Below, piece after piece: positions 42,158-50,633 of a DNA stretch of 64,000 nucleotides. The notes under the pieces were generated by a model. The model was not told the origin of the DNA. It did no database searches and saw nothing but the letters and a program-made list of their open reading frames with translations. Numbering within the stretch: the stretch's first letter is position 1; the number at the start of each line of letters is the position of its first letter. Origin of the DNA: Pseudomonas sp. Irchel 3A7 (lineage in GTDB: Bacteria > Pseudomonadota > Gammaproteobacteria > Pseudomonadales > Pseudomonadaceae); the NCBI RefSeq assembly GCF_900187565.1, contig NZ_FYED01000018.1:62001-126000 (forward strand), read 5' to 3'. The translations under genes were made by a program, and so were the position numbers.

Positions 42158-44661
42158 TGGCCCATCTGCCGCTGCTGCGTCTCTTCAGTCTCGCCATCCG
42201 CCAGTTGCTGCGCGACGCCCGTGCCGGCGAGTTGCGCGTGTTGTTCTTCGCCCTGGTGGTGGCGGTGGCGGCGAGCACTGCCATCGGCTACTTCGGCGCC
42301 CGCCTGAACGGCGCGATGATGTTGCGTGCCACCGAGTTCCTCGGTGCGGACCTGCTGCTCGAAGGCAGCTCGCCGGCGCGACCCGAACAGATAAATAGCG
42401 GCACCGAACTGGGGCTGGAACACGCGCAGGTGGTGGAGTTCTCCAGCGTCATCGCCACTGACAGTGGCATCCAGCTGTCCAGCATCAAGGCTGCCGATGA
42501 TGTCTACCCGCTGCGCGGCGAACTGAAAAGCGCCCCTGCCCCTTTCGCCCCGCAAGAGTCCGGTGGCGGTCCGAAACCCGGTGAGGCCTGGGTCGAAGCG
42601 CGGCTGTTGACCGCGCTGGACCTGAAGATCGGCGACAGCATCGATGTCGGCATGAAAAACCTGACGCTGGCGCGAGTACTGACCTACGAACCCGACCGTG
42701 CCGGCAACTTCTACAGCCTGACGCCACGGGTCTTGATCAACCTCGCCGACCTCGCCGCCACTGGCGTGGTGCAACCCGGCAGCCGGGTCAGTTACCGCGA
42801 GCTCTGGCGTGGCAAGCCCGAAGCACTGGAAACTTATCGCCAACTGATCAAACCCGGCCTCGCGGCCAATCAGCGCATCCAGGATGCCCGGGATGGCAAC
42901 CGGCAGATTGGTGGGGCTCTGGGCAAGGCTGAACGTTATCTGAATATGGCCAGTCTGGTGGCGGTGTTGCTGGCCGGCGTGGCAGTGGCGCTGTCGGCGA
43001 CGCGTTTCGCCATGCGCCGGTTCGACGCCAGCGCACTGTTGCGTTGCCTGGGATTGTCGCGTCGGGAAACCATGGTGCTGTTCGGTTTGCAGCTGACGGT
43101 GCTCGGCCTGCTTGCCAGCATCAGCGGCGCTGTCATCGGCTGGCTGGCACAGCTGGGGCTGTTTGCCTTGCTGCATGACTTGCTGCCGACCGATGTACCG
43201 CCGGGCGGGTTGCTCCCAGCCATCGCCGGGATCGGCACCGGGCTGGTGGCATTGGCAGGGTTTGCCTTGCCGCCGCTGGCGGCGCTGGGTCGGGTGCCAC
43301 CGTTGCGCGTGTTGCGTCGCGACCTGCTACCGATTCCGTCGAGCACCTGGATGGTTTACGGTGCAGCGCTGGGCGCCCTTGGCTTGATCATGTGGCGCTT
43401 GAGTCTGGACCTGGTGCTGACCTTCGCCCTGCTCGGCGGCGGCGTGATTGCAGCGTTGGTGCTGGGGGGCTTGCTGTTGCTGCTATTGAAAAGCCTGCGG
43501 CGCATGCTCGCCCGTGCCTCGTTGCCGTGGCGCCTCGGCCTTGGCCAATTGCTCCGTCACCCACTGGCAGCCGCCGGGCAAGCCCTGGCGTTCGGCCTGA
43601 TCCTGCTGTCGATGGCGTTGATTGCATTGCTACGGGGCGAGCTGCTGGATACCTGGCAAAACCAGTTGCCGAAAAACGCTCCCAACTATTTCGCCCTGAA
43701 CATCCTGCCCGCGGACAAGCAGGCATTCACCGATCGCCTGATCTCGGTGTCGGCGCAATCGGCACCGCTGTACCCGGTCGTGCCGGGACGACTGATCAGC
43801 ATCAATGGTGAACCGGTGCAGCAAATCGTCAGTAAGGATTCGGCCGGTGACCGGGCGATCCAGCGCGACCTGAGCCTGACCTGGGCAGCAGACCTGCCAG
43901 CGGGTAACAAGATCACAGCAGGCGACTGGTGGCCCGAGCAACCACCGGATGAAACTCCCGGCGTGTCGGTGGAAGGCAAGGTCGCCGAAAGTCTGAAGCT
44001 CAAGCTCGGTGATCACATGGTCTTTACCGTCGGCGGGGCCAATCGCGAGGCGAAGGTCACCAGCCTGCGGGAGATCAACTGGGACAACTTCCAGCCAAAC
44101 TTCTTCATGATCTTCCAGCCGGGCACCTTGAAGGACCTGCCGGCGACCTACCTGACCAGCTTCTATCTGGCGGCGGGTCATGATCAGCAGATCGTCGACC
44201 TGTCCCGCAGTTTTCCGGCGGTCACCATTCTGCAAGTCGAAGCGCTGCTGGCGCAGTTGCGCAGCATCCTGGCCCAGGTCACCCTGGCGGTTGAATATGT
44301 ACTGTTGTTTGTATTGGCAGCGGGATTGGCCGTGCTGTTTTCCGGCTTGCAGGCGACACTGGATGAGCGCATCCGTCAGGGTGCGCTGTTGCGGGCGCTG
44401 GGCTCGGAACGGCAATTGCTGGTCAAGGCGCGGCGGATCGAATTCGGCCTGCTCGGTGCTGTCAGCGGCTTGCTGGCCGCGCTGGGGTCGGAAGTCGTGA
44501 GCCTGGTGCTGTACCGCTATGCGTTCGACCTGCCCTGGCATCCGCATCCATGGCTGCTGGTACTGCCACTGATCGGTGCAGTGCTGATCGGCGGCGCCGG
44601 TGTGTTCGGCACCCGCCGCGCCTTGAACGCCAGCCCCCTGACAGTCCTGCGTGAGGGTTGA
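42157..44661 (+). CDS. ybbP: ABC transporter permease YbbP (FtsX/MacB-type)
   Basis: An inner-membrane protein of 834 residues with about ten helices, two FtsX domains and a large periplasmic region. It is the partner of YbbA; the ATG overlaps the ybbA stop (TGATG) with GGAGG upstream. Pairing with tesA is conserved in E. coli and pseudomonads, suggesting a link to lipid or hydrophobic molecule handling; the substrate is unknown. Confidence 0.93.
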   Translation: MAHLPLLRLFSLAIRQLLRDARAGELRVLFFALVVAVAASTAIGYFGARLNGAMMLRATEFLGADLLLEGSSPARPEQINSGTELGLEHAQVVEFSSVIATDSGIQLSSIKAADDVYPLRGELKSAPAPFAPQESGGGPKPGEAWVEARLLTALDLKIGDSIDVGMKNLTLARVLTYEPDRAGNFYSLTPRVLINLADLAATGVVQPGSRVSYRELWRGKPEALETYRQLIKPGLAANQRIQDARDGNRQIGGALGKAERYLNMASLVAVLLAGVAVALSATRFAMRRFDASALLRCLGLSRRETMVLFGLQLTVLGLLASISGAVIGWLAQLGLFALLHDLLPTDVPPGGLLPAIAGIGTGLVALAGFALPPLAALGRVPPLRVLRRDLLPIPSSTWMVYGAALGALGLIMWRLSLDLVLTFALLGGGVIAALVLGGLLLLLLKSLRRMLARASLPWRLGLGQLLRHPLAAAGQALAFGLILLSMALIALLRGELLDTWQNQLPKNAPNYFALNILPADKQAFTDRLISVSAQSAPLYPVVPGRLISINGEPVQQIVSKDSAGDRAIQRDLSLTWAADLPAGNKITAGDWWPEQPPDETPGVSVEGKVAESLKLKLGDHMVFTVGGANREAKVTSLREINWDNFQPNFFMIFQPGTLKDLPATYLTSFYLAAGHDQQIVDLSRSFPAVTILQVEALLAQLRSILAQVTLAVEYVLLFVLAAGLAVLFSGLQATLDERIRQGALLRALGSERQLLVKARRIEFGLLGAVSGLLAALGSEVVSLVLYRYAFDLPWHPHPWLLVLPLIGAVLIGGAGVFGTRRALNASPLTVLREG

Positions 44662-44694
44662 TAAACTCAGCCGCTCACTCTCAAAGAAATCACC

Positions 44695-45192
44695 ATGAGC
44701 CGTTATCGCCCTCCCCGCACCGCCGGCACCGCGCTGATCACCCCCGAAGGTGAAGCGCGGATGCGCGCCGAGTTTCATGAACTCTGGCACGTGCGGCGAC
44801 CGCAAGTGACGCAATCTGTCAGCGAAGCCGCGGCACAGGGCGATCGCTCGGAAAACGCCGAATACACCTACGGCAAAAAGATGCTGCGCGAGATCGACAG
44901 CCGCGTGCGTTTTCTCACCAAACGCCTGGAAGCGCTCAAGGTCGTCAGCGAGAAGCCCAGCGACCCGAACAAAGTCTATTTCGGCGCCTGGGTCACCATC
45001 GAAGACGAAGATGGCAAGGAATCGCGTTATCGCATCGTCGGGCCGGATGAGCTGGATTTGAAACAGGGCCTGATCAGCATCGACTCGCCGCTGGCCCGCG
45101 CCCTGATCGGCAAGGCGCTGGACGCCGAAGTTCGGGTCCAGACACCGACCGGTGAGCAGTGCGTGTACATCGTGGCGATCGAGTATTTATAA
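44695..45192 (+). CDS. greB: Transcription elongation factor GreB
   Basis: GreB of 165 residues. The N-terminal coiled coil carries the acidic tip in AQGDRSENAEYTYGK, and the C-terminal domain is FKBP-like (ISIDSPLARALIGKALDAEV). It binds the RNA polymerase secondary channel and stimulates cleavage of backtracked RNA. It lies 33 bp after ybbP. Confidence 0.96.
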   Translation: MSRYRPPRTAGTALITPEGEARMRAEFHELWHVRRPQVTQSVSEAAAQGDRSENAEYTYGKKMLREIDSRVRFLTKRLEALKVVSEKPSDPNKVYFGAWVTIEDEDGKESRYRIVGPDELDLKQGLISIDSPLARALIGKALDAEVRVQTPTGEQCVYIVAIEYL

Positions 45193-45210
45193 GCCGCAGC
45201 GCGCTGAGCC

Positions 45211-45519
45211 TCAGCGACGGGTAATCAGCCCTTGTCGGGCAACGCGGGTCAATTGTTTGATGACTTCATGGGCCTCTTCAGCGCTGGGCGACTGAATCAC
45301 CGCCAGATCAAAGCTGTCGCTGGCAAATCGAGCCAGGGATTCCCCGTCTTCGACAAACTGGATCAGGAACGCTGCCGGACCACCGGTGCGACGCGGCCAG
45401 CCATCGAGGTAGCGCAAGAGCGTCGGCTGATGTTTACCGCCAAGCAGGATTTTTGGGTTGCGCTGGGTGAGATGTGCCGTGATCGGCGCGGGACGTACAA
45501 CCGGGCTTAGTGCATTCAT
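45211..45519 (-). CDS. Conserved hypothetical protein
   Basis: A protein of 102 residues without a recognised domain. Its second half (FDLAVIQSPSAEEAHEVIKQLTRVARQGLI) resembles the late part of a Rossmann-like methyltransferase fold, but there is no SAM loop. A strong promoter (TTGACA-N18-TAGGAT, 45708-45679) lies about 160 nt upstream. It is convergent with greB. Confidence 0.65.
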   Translation of the reverse strand: MNALSPVVRPAPITAHLTQRNPKILLGGKHQPTLLRYLDGWPRRTGGPAAFLIQFVEDGESLARFASDSFDLAVIQSPSAEEAHEVIKQLTRVARQGLITRR

Positions 45520-45678
45520 CGTTTCGTGTCTCTGCCTCAAAAGTCTGCATGGCAGGTGAGAGGCAACACCGAACCAGCGCTTTAGCGGTATTTCGAAGCC
45601 TGTTTCAAGCTTCTATCGGCAACTGAGTGAGTCACCTGGCGCCCCGCAAGTAGCTGTTTAAATCGGCGCATGAGCAGC

Positions 45679-45708
45679 ATCCTAGAGAAGCTGACCGGAC
45701 AGTGTCAA
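45679..45708 (-). promoter_or_regulatory. Sigma-70 promoter with consensus -35
   Basis: On the minus strand TTGACA (45708-45703), an 18-bp spacer and TAGGAT (45684-45679). It points toward the gene ending at 45211 and implies a leader of about 150 nt. Confidence 0.65.
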
Positions 45709-45790
45709 GAATGACGCACAACAAAAAAGACTCCGTAATCGGACCGCGTCAAAGCGCAATCTGCCCCGGATCCTGAAAATGGCACATAAG

Positions 45791-45823
45791 AAAAATGCCC
45801 GTATCTTGCGATACGGGCATTTC
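45791..45823 (-). terminator. Terminator of the glycine-zipper protein gene
   Basis: Minus-strand stem AATGCCCGTATCGC...GATACGGGCATT followed by T-rich sequence, about 55 bp after the stop. Confidence 0.9.
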
Positions 45824-45878
45824 CTTTAACCGGCCAGCAGGTTGATCGAGCCAGGCTCTTTCAATCGATCGCTCAGGA

Positions 45879-46247
45879 TCAGTGACGCTTGTGACCTTTG
45901 GCCAGGTTGCTGCCCACACCACCGCCCAATGCGCCGCCCAGGCCTGCGCCGATGGTGGAACCGGTCTTGCCGCCCAGGCTGTTGCCGATCACCGAACCGC
46001 CAGCGGCGCCCACGCCACCGCCGATCGCAGCGCTGGTGCGGTGGCCTTTCTTGGCGGCAACAGCACTGCCCGCCGCGCCTGCTACACCCGCGCCAATCGC
46101 TGCCCCGGTGCTGCCGCCCATGCTTTGACCGACGACGTTACCCAGCGCGCCACCCAAACCGCCACCGATGGCGGCAGTGCCGTCGCCAGCCATTGCACCT
46201 TGTGCGACCAGAAGACCCAGAACCAAAGCAGGCAGTGTGAAACGCAT
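45879..46247 (-). CDS. Glycine-zipper exported protein
   Basis: A protein of 122 residues: signal peptide (cleavage near QGAMA-GD) followed by an almost uninterrupted glycine/alanine-rich region with G-x3-G repeats (GGGLGGALGNVVG, GAAIGAGVAGAAG, GSTIGAGLGGALGGG). Such glycine zippers insert into or associate with membranes. The function is unknown. The ATG at 46247 is the one that places the signal peptide correctly. Confidence 0.85.
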   Translation of the reverse strand: MRFTLPALVLGLLVAQGAMAGDGTAAIGGGLGGALGNVVGQSMGGSTGAAIGAGVAGAAGSAVAAKKGHRTSAAIGGGVGAAGGSVIGNSLGGKTGSTIGAGLGGALGGGVGSNLAKGHKRH

Positions 46248-46390
46248 GACAAAAACCTCAAAAATAGGGATGAAAATCAAAAGGGTCGAGATTGAAAGCT
46301 TTAGAGGAGACAAAGTCCAGACATGCGCGCACTCAACCTCGGAGTTGGCGACGGTTGGACAGCAATTATGGAAAAGGTTTTATGACAGGC

Positions 46391-46416
46391 AAAAAAAAGC
46401 CCGCTGGGGAACGGGC
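46391..46416 (-). terminator. Orphan intrinsic terminator
   Basis: On the minus strand GCCCGTTCCCCAGCGGGC followed by eight T residues. No annotated gene ends directly before it, and it lies about 145 bp upstream of the glycine-zipper gene. Confidence 0.8.
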
Positions 46417-46532
46417 AGGGTGTTGCTTTCTAACGGATGAGTTGAGCCTACGTAGGACCTTGTGAAAACTTTGTGAAAAACCAGCCAGGTTAAATATTCG
46501 TTCACAGAATCTTCAAATGCTGAAGCCAGGGC

Positions 46533-46561
46533 ACAAAAAACCCCGCTCAATGACGGGGTTC
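46533..46561 (-). terminator. Terminator of the 62-residue protein gene
   Basis: Minus-strand AACCCCGTCATTGAGCGGGG followed by a run of T, 14 bp after the stop at 46575. Confidence 0.88.
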
Positions 46562-46574
46562 GCTTGCTGGTTTA

Positions 46575-46763
46575 TTACTTTCTGGCCGGAGCCGCCACCT
46601 TGGGGAGAAACTTCCCTTTCAGCACTCGGCAAGCCTTGGTCTTGATTTTGTCGACCTCGGTCTGGTCTTCGCCGAAGCTGGCTACGTATGCAGTCTGTCC
46701 ACACTTGACGTAATTGTTGATCGGATATTCCGCTCCGTCGTCTTCGATGTACGGATCAGTCAT
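46575..46763 (-). CDS. Small hypothetical protein (62 residues)
   Basis: A soluble, charged protein without a recognised domain, with two cysteines (VKCGQT, KACRVL) about 23 residues apart. GAGGGG and GAAGAG lie just before the ATG at 46763. Its own terminator supports that it is a real gene. Confidence 0.65.
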   Translation of the reverse strand: MTDPYIEDDGAEYPINNYVKCGQTAYVASFGEDQTEVDKIKTKACRVLKGKFLPKVAAPARK

Positions 46764-46909
46764 CTCTTCACCCCTCTTCAAAAGCGGAGTCGACACCGGC
46801 AAGCCCTATTGCCGAAAAAATATCGACCACCAAGGATTTTGAGACTAGCCGGTCATTACTGGACTTGTAGTTCAGATTACCCGATGCCCGACGAATGGCC
46901 CCACCCCGA

Positions 46910-47230
46910 TCACCTCAGCTTGACCGCCGTTCCAGTCACAAACACCACCACCATTCCTCCTTTACCGGCCGGCATGCTGATCTCGAAATCGAGCCCTACC
47001 ACGGCATCTGCCTGAAGTGCCCGCGCCCGCTCCTTGATCTCGTCAGTGGCCTGGATGCGCGCCTCCCTCAACACCTGCTCCAGCGTCTGAGAACGCCCAC
47101 CGAAAAAATCCCGCATCCCGGCGAACATATCGCGGATGACGTTGATGCCCTGTACCGACTCGGCGCTGACAATGTCCAGGTAGGCGGTGATTTGTCGACC
47201 TTCGATAGCGTGGGTCGTGGTGGTGATCAT
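46910..47230 (-). CDS. YbjQ/UPF0145 family protein
   Basis: A protein of 106 residues matching the YbjQ family (putative heavy-metal-binding domain): VSAESVQGINVIRDMFAGMRDFFGGRSQTLE and ADAVVGLDFEIS are diagnostic. It forms a pentameric fold in structural homologues; the physiological role is unknown. Confidence 0.9.
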   Translation of the reverse strand: MITTTTHAIEGRQITAYLDIVSAESVQGINVIRDMFAGMRDFFGGRSQTLEQVLREARIQATDEIKERARALQADAVVGLDFEISMPAGKGGMVVVFVTGTAVKLR

Positions 47231-47325
47231 GGGAGGTCCTTGTTGTTCAGAAAGTGAGGCAGCGCGTCACATGCCGGCAGAGTTCCGCATATCAACGCTT
47301 TAAGAAATCAGCCCCATAAAAACAC

Positions 47326-47360
47326 AAAACCCCTGGCTTCTTTCGAAACCAGGGGTTTTG
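47326..47360 (-). terminator. Terminator of tRNA-Ser
   Basis: Minus-strand AAAACCCCTGG...CCAGGGGTTTT, 14 bp past the CCA end of the tRNA. Confidence 0.9.
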
Positions 47361-47373
47361 TTTACATCGAATT

Positions 47374-47463
47374 TGGCGGTGAAGGAGAGATTCGAACTCT
47401 CGATACAGTTTCCTGTATACACACTTTCCAGGCGTGCTCCTTAAGCCACTCGGACACTTCACC
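47374..47463 (-). tRNA. tRNA-Ser (anticodon GGA)
   Basis: A 90-nt type II tRNA. The acceptor stem GGTGAAG/CTTCACC, discriminator G and encoded CCA end are visible. The anticodon arm CACGC-CTGGAAA-GTGTG has anticodon GGA (reads UCC/UCU). The long variable arm and the TTCGAAT T-loop are intact. It has its own promoter and terminator. Confidence 0.98.
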
Positions 47464-47770
47464 GTATCTCTTCAAACATGTTCTGTCTGTCGAGGCGCGC
47501 TAATGTAGTCGAAAGCTTTTCTGATGGCAAACATTTTTTTAGAATTTTCATGCGCTTAACGCGATTAGCCGTTTCAAGCCAGTCGGGGCAATGGCAAACC
47601 CGCCAAACTCTGTCTTGGCACACGCCTCTATATAGAGGGCAATGCGCCGCTGGCGGGGCGGGCTACGCTTGGCGGGCGGGGAAAGGGTGACTGGCGGGTC
47701 AGTCATAGCGCTTTACCTGGCCTGTGGCGGTGGGTAACTTCAGCCCAACTTTATTGAAAGGAATGGCGTC
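47464..47770. other. Intergenic region between tRNA-Ser and the crotonase gene
   Basis: It holds the tRNA promoter, a perfect 14-bp palindrome CCTCTATATAGAGG at 47625-47638, and a G-rich plus-strand stretch after it (47648-47690). No gene was recognised. Confidence 0.5.
47502..47530 (-). promoter_or_regulatory. Promoter of tRNA-Ser
   Basis: Minus strand TTGCCA (47530-47525), 17-bp spacer, TACATT (47507-47502), followed by the GC-rich discriminator AGCGCGCC that is typical of stringently controlled stable RNA promoters. Confidence 0.75.
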
Positions 47771-48460
47771 ATGAGTGAGTTGATTTCTTACCATCTCGAA
47801 GACGGTATCGCGACCCTGACCCTGAACAATGGCAAGGTCAATGCCATTTCCCCGGACGTGATTGCTGCCTTCAACGCTGCGCTGGATCAGGCGGTGACTG
47901 ATCGTGCGGTGGTGATCATTACCGGTCAGCCGGGCATTCTCTCGGGCGGTTACGATTTGAAGGTGATGACGTCCGGCCCTAAAGAAGCCGTGGCGCTGGT
48001 CACTTCCGGCTCGACGCTGGCCCGCCGCCTGTTGTCGCACCCGTTCCCGGTGATTGTGGCTTGCCCTGGCCATGCCGTGGCCAAGGGCGCGTTCCTGCTG
48101 CTGTCCGCTGACTATCGCATCGGTGTCGACGGCCCGTTCAGCATCGGCCTGAACGAAGTACAGATCGGCATGACCATGCACCACGCCGGTATCGAACTGG
48201 CCCGTGATCGCTTGCGCAAATCGGCGTTCCACCGCTCGGTGATCAACGGTGAAATGTTCAATCCGCAGACGGCAGTGGATGCCGGTTTCCTTGACGTGGT
48301 GGTGTCTGCCGAAGAGCTGCAAGGCGCAGCACTGGCGGCGGCTCGTCAGTTGAAGAAGATCAACATGACCGCACACAAGAACACCAAGCTGAAAGTACGC
48401 AAGGAACTGCTGGAAACCCTGGATAACGCAATCATCCAGGATCAGGAGCATTTGGGTTAA
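47771..48460 (+). CDS. Crotonase/enoyl-CoA hydratase family protein
   Basis: A protein of 229 residues, short for the family. Motifs ITGQPGILSGGYDLKVM and VACPGHAVAKGAFLLLSADYRIG form the oxyanion hole; the region that normally carries the catalytic glutamates reads IGLNEVQIGMTMHHAGIEL and retains one. GAAAGGA lies before the ATG. The reaction is not assigned. Confidence 0.9.
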   Translation: MSELISYHLEDGIATLTLNNGKVNAISPDVIAAFNAALDQAVTDRAVVIITGQPGILSGGYDLKVMTSGPKEAVALVTSGSTLARRLLSHPFPVIVACPGHAVAKGAFLLLSADYRIGVDGPFSIGLNEVQIGMTMHHAGIELARDRLRKSAFHRSVINGEMFNPQTAVDAGFLDVVVSAEELQGAALAAARQLKKINMTAHKNTKLKVRKELLETLDNAIIQDQEHLG

Positions 48461-48479
48461 GACCCAACCTGCAGCAACG

Positions 48480-48507
48480 AAAAGCCCGACCGTCGTGTCG
48501 GGCTTTT
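48480..48507 (+). terminator. Terminator of the crotonase gene
   Basis: AAAAGCCCGAC-CGTCGT-GTCGGGCTTTT, 19 bp after the stop. Confidence 0.92.
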
Positions 48508-48673
48508 CGTACGCGCCGTGCTGAAAAGCCTGCAACCGCTCTAGAACGCGTCTGACCCATCAGTCGGAAACATGCGCTTAAACATCGGCTATCTCCTGCT
48601 TCTTTAGCGGCAATTGCCGAAAACAGTGCACATCCGTACACTGCGCCACCTTTTGTCCCGGTGGGGCCTGAAA

Positions 48674-49396
48674 ATGCTGTTTGCTTTACGTATGTCATTG
48701 ATGGGCCTGCACTTTATTATCGCGGGTGTGCTGGGCGTGATTCTCGGCCTGTGCCGACCGTTCAATCCGGACAACAGTCGTCTATGTGCCCGCCTCTACG
48801 CATGGCCGGCGATGTGCATTCTGCGTTTGCGGGTGAAGACCGACGTCGGGCCGCTGATGGATAAACCTGACAGCTGCGTGATCGTCGCCAACCACCAGTC
48901 CAACTACGACCTGTTTGTATTCGGCAACGTAGTGCCCCGCCGTACCGTGTGCATCGGTAAAAAGAGCCTTAAGTGGGTACCGTTGTTCGGCCAGTTGTTC
49001 TGGCTGGCCGGTAATGTGCTGATCGACCGTGGCAATGCGCAGAAAGCACGCCAATCGATGTTGACCACCACCCACACCCTGCAAAACGAAGACACCTCGA
49101 TCTGGGTCTTCCCGGAAGGCACGCGCAATCTGGGCGAAGAGTTGTTGCCGTTCAAGAAAGGCGCCTTCCAGATGGCCATCGCAGCCGGGGTGCCGATCGT
49201 GCCGGTGTGCGTCAGCAGTTACGTCAAGCACATGCGATTGAACCGATGGCGCAGTGGGAAAATTCTGATTCGCTCGCTGCCGGCCATTCCTACCGCCGGA
49301 TTGAGTCTGGACGACATGCCCATGCTGATCGCCCAGTGCCGCGAGCAGATGCGCGAATGCATCGACTCAATGGACCGGCAACTGCAAGCCGCTTGA
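48674..49396 (+). CDS. plsC: 1-Acyl-sn-glycerol-3-phosphate acyltransferase (PlsC-like)
   Basis: A membrane-bound acyltransferase of 240 residues making phosphatidic acid. The N-terminal helix spans about 5-30. The catalytic NHQSNYD (HX4D), the glycine-containing KKSLKWVPLFGQ motif and FPEGTRN are intact, and VPIVPVCV is motif IV. It resembles HdtS-type acyltransferases of P. fluorescens. Start at 48674 places the helix at the N-terminus; a longer form from 48614 is possible. A terminator follows. Confidence 0.9.
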   Translation: MLFALRMSLMGLHFIIAGVLGVILGLCRPFNPDNSRLCARLYAWPAMCILRLRVKTDVGPLMDKPDSCVIVANHQSNYDLFVFGNVVPRRTVCIGKKSLKWVPLFGQLFWLAGNVLIDRGNAQKARQSMLTTTHTLQNEDTSIWVFPEGTRNLGEELLPFKKGAFQMAIAAGVPIVPVCVSSYVKHMRLNRWRSGKILIRSLPAIPTAGLSLDDMPMLIAQCREQMRECIDSMDRQLQAA

Positions 49397-49400
49397 ATGA

Positions 49401-49426
49401 AACCCGCCCTGTGCGGGTTTTCTTTT
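49401..49426 (+). terminator. Terminator of the acyltransferase gene
   Basis: AACCCGCCCTGTGCGGGTT followed by TTCTTTT, just past the stop codon. Confidence 0.85.
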
Positions 49427-49552
49427 GTCTGCGCGCTTATACCTGCGAACCCGGCAGATTTCACTGACGCTCCGGCAGCAGACAGGGCTAAGCTGGACAC
49501 CGCCTGCCATTATTGCCAATGAACACCTGCTAACAAGAAGTGAATCTCCATC

Positions 49553-50524
49553 ATGGGTAGAGTTGTTGCTGCTGCGGTTTACAGCGCTGGTAAGAAAGTC
49601 ACCAATATCACCCTCGACGAAGGCGCCGCCTGGGCAGCAAAGCCGGGGCACTTTGTCTGGATCGGCCTTGAAGAGCCGAGTGCCGAGGAACTGTACAACC
49701 TGCAACGCCAGTTCAACCTGCATGAACTGGCCATCGAAGACGCCCTTGAGAAACACAGTCGACCGAAGCTGGAAACCTTCGGCGATGCGCTGTTCATCGT
49801 CACGTATTCCCCCATCCGGGAAGAGGGCAAACTCAAGTTTATCGAGACCCATATCTTTGCCGGCAACGGTTACATCATTACCGCACGCAACGGTCACTCG
49901 GCGTCCTACGCCTATGTCCGACAACGTTGTGAGGCGCGTCCGTTATTGCTTGAGCACGGGGAAGATTTCGTACTCTATGCCATCCTCGACTTCGTGATCG
50001 AAAACTACCAGCCGATGGGTGAAGCGATCCATGCCGAAATCGACGAGCTGGAACGCAACGTCATGTGCGGCTCGCTGAATGAGCGTGACATCCAGAAACT
50101 TCACAGCCTGCGCCGTGATGTATTGCGCTTGCGTCGATTTGCAGCGCCGATGGTGGAGATCGGCGAAGAACTGCAAAAGCTGAGCTTTCCGTTCATCGAC
50201 AAGAACATGCGCCCGTATTTCCGCGATGTGCAGATTCATGTCACCCGGCAAATGGAAGATCTGACGACCCTGGCCGATATCGCCAGCCAGACCATCGAGG
50301 TCGGCGTGTTGCTGGAGGCGTCACGCCAGAGCGTAGTGCAGCGCAAATTCGCTGCATGGGCGGCGATCCTCGCGTTCCCGACGGCGGTAGCGGGGATTTA
50401 CGGGATGAATTTCCAGAACATGCCCGAGCTGACCTGGCATTACGGATATTTCGGCGTGCTGGGATTTATCACGGTGGGATGCGTGAGTTTGTGGGCGAGC
50501 TTCAAAAAGTCGGGGTGGTTGTAG
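49553..50524 (+). CDS. CorA-family magnesium/cobalt transporter
   Basis: An inner-membrane channel subunit of 323 residues, working as a pentamer. It has a long cytosolic alpha/beta region, two C-terminal helices (about 265-285, 300-320) and the diagnostic YGMNFQNMPELTW motif between them. Several pseudomonads carry more than one CorA-like gene, so magnesium may not be the only substrate. Confidence 0.94.
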   Translation: MGRVVAAAVYSAGKKVTNITLDEGAAWAAKPGHFVWIGLEEPSAEELYNLQRQFNLHELAIEDALEKHSRPKLETFGDALFIVTYSPIREEGKLKFIETHIFAGNGYIITARNGHSASYAYVRQRCEARPLLLEHGEDFVLYAILDFVIENYQPMGEAIHAEIDELERNVMCGSLNERDIQKLHSLRRDVLRLRRFAAPMVEIGEELQKLSFPFIDKNMRPYFRDVQIHVTRQMEDLTTLADIASQTIEVGVLLEASRQSVVQRKFAAWAAILAFPTAVAGIYGMNFQNMPELTWHYGYFGVLGFITVGCVSLWASFKKSGWL

Positions 50525-50557
50525 GTCTGCGTGCTTTCAGTGAAAACCAGGCGCCTC

Positions 50558-50624
50558 ATTCGCGAGCGGGCTCGCTCCCACATTCGATCGAGTTCCACAT
50601 GTGGGAGCGAGCCCGCTCGCGAAG
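50558..50624. repeat. REPIN: paired REP palindromes
   Basis: Arms with the GAGCGGGCTCGC variant (50561-50582 and 50600-50623) separated by a short spacer, between the convergent corA-like and amidotransferase genes. Here both arms carry the same CGGGC variant, showing paired evolution. Confidence 0.88.
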
Positions 50625-50633
50625 TTTTTGGCT

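Larger units (their letters stand above)
45520..45878. other. Intergenic region with promoter and terminator
   Basis: This 359-bp stretch holds the strong minus-strand promoter for the hypothetical gene at 45211 and the terminator of the glycine-zipper gene. Nothing else is recognised. Confidence 0.6.
46248..46574. other. Intergenic region with two minus-strand terminators
   Basis: It carries the terminator of the downstream-numbered small gene (46533-46561) and a second, orphan terminator (46391-46416) with about 115 bp between. The intervening stretch includes a perfect palindrome CCTACGTAGG (46448-46457). It may encode a small RNA or be a leader of the glycine-zipper gene. Confidence 0.45.

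Noticed and set aside
47374..47463. tRNA-Ser as an attachment site of a genomic island
   Set aside because: No integrase, no repeated tRNA end and only core genes were found on both sides.
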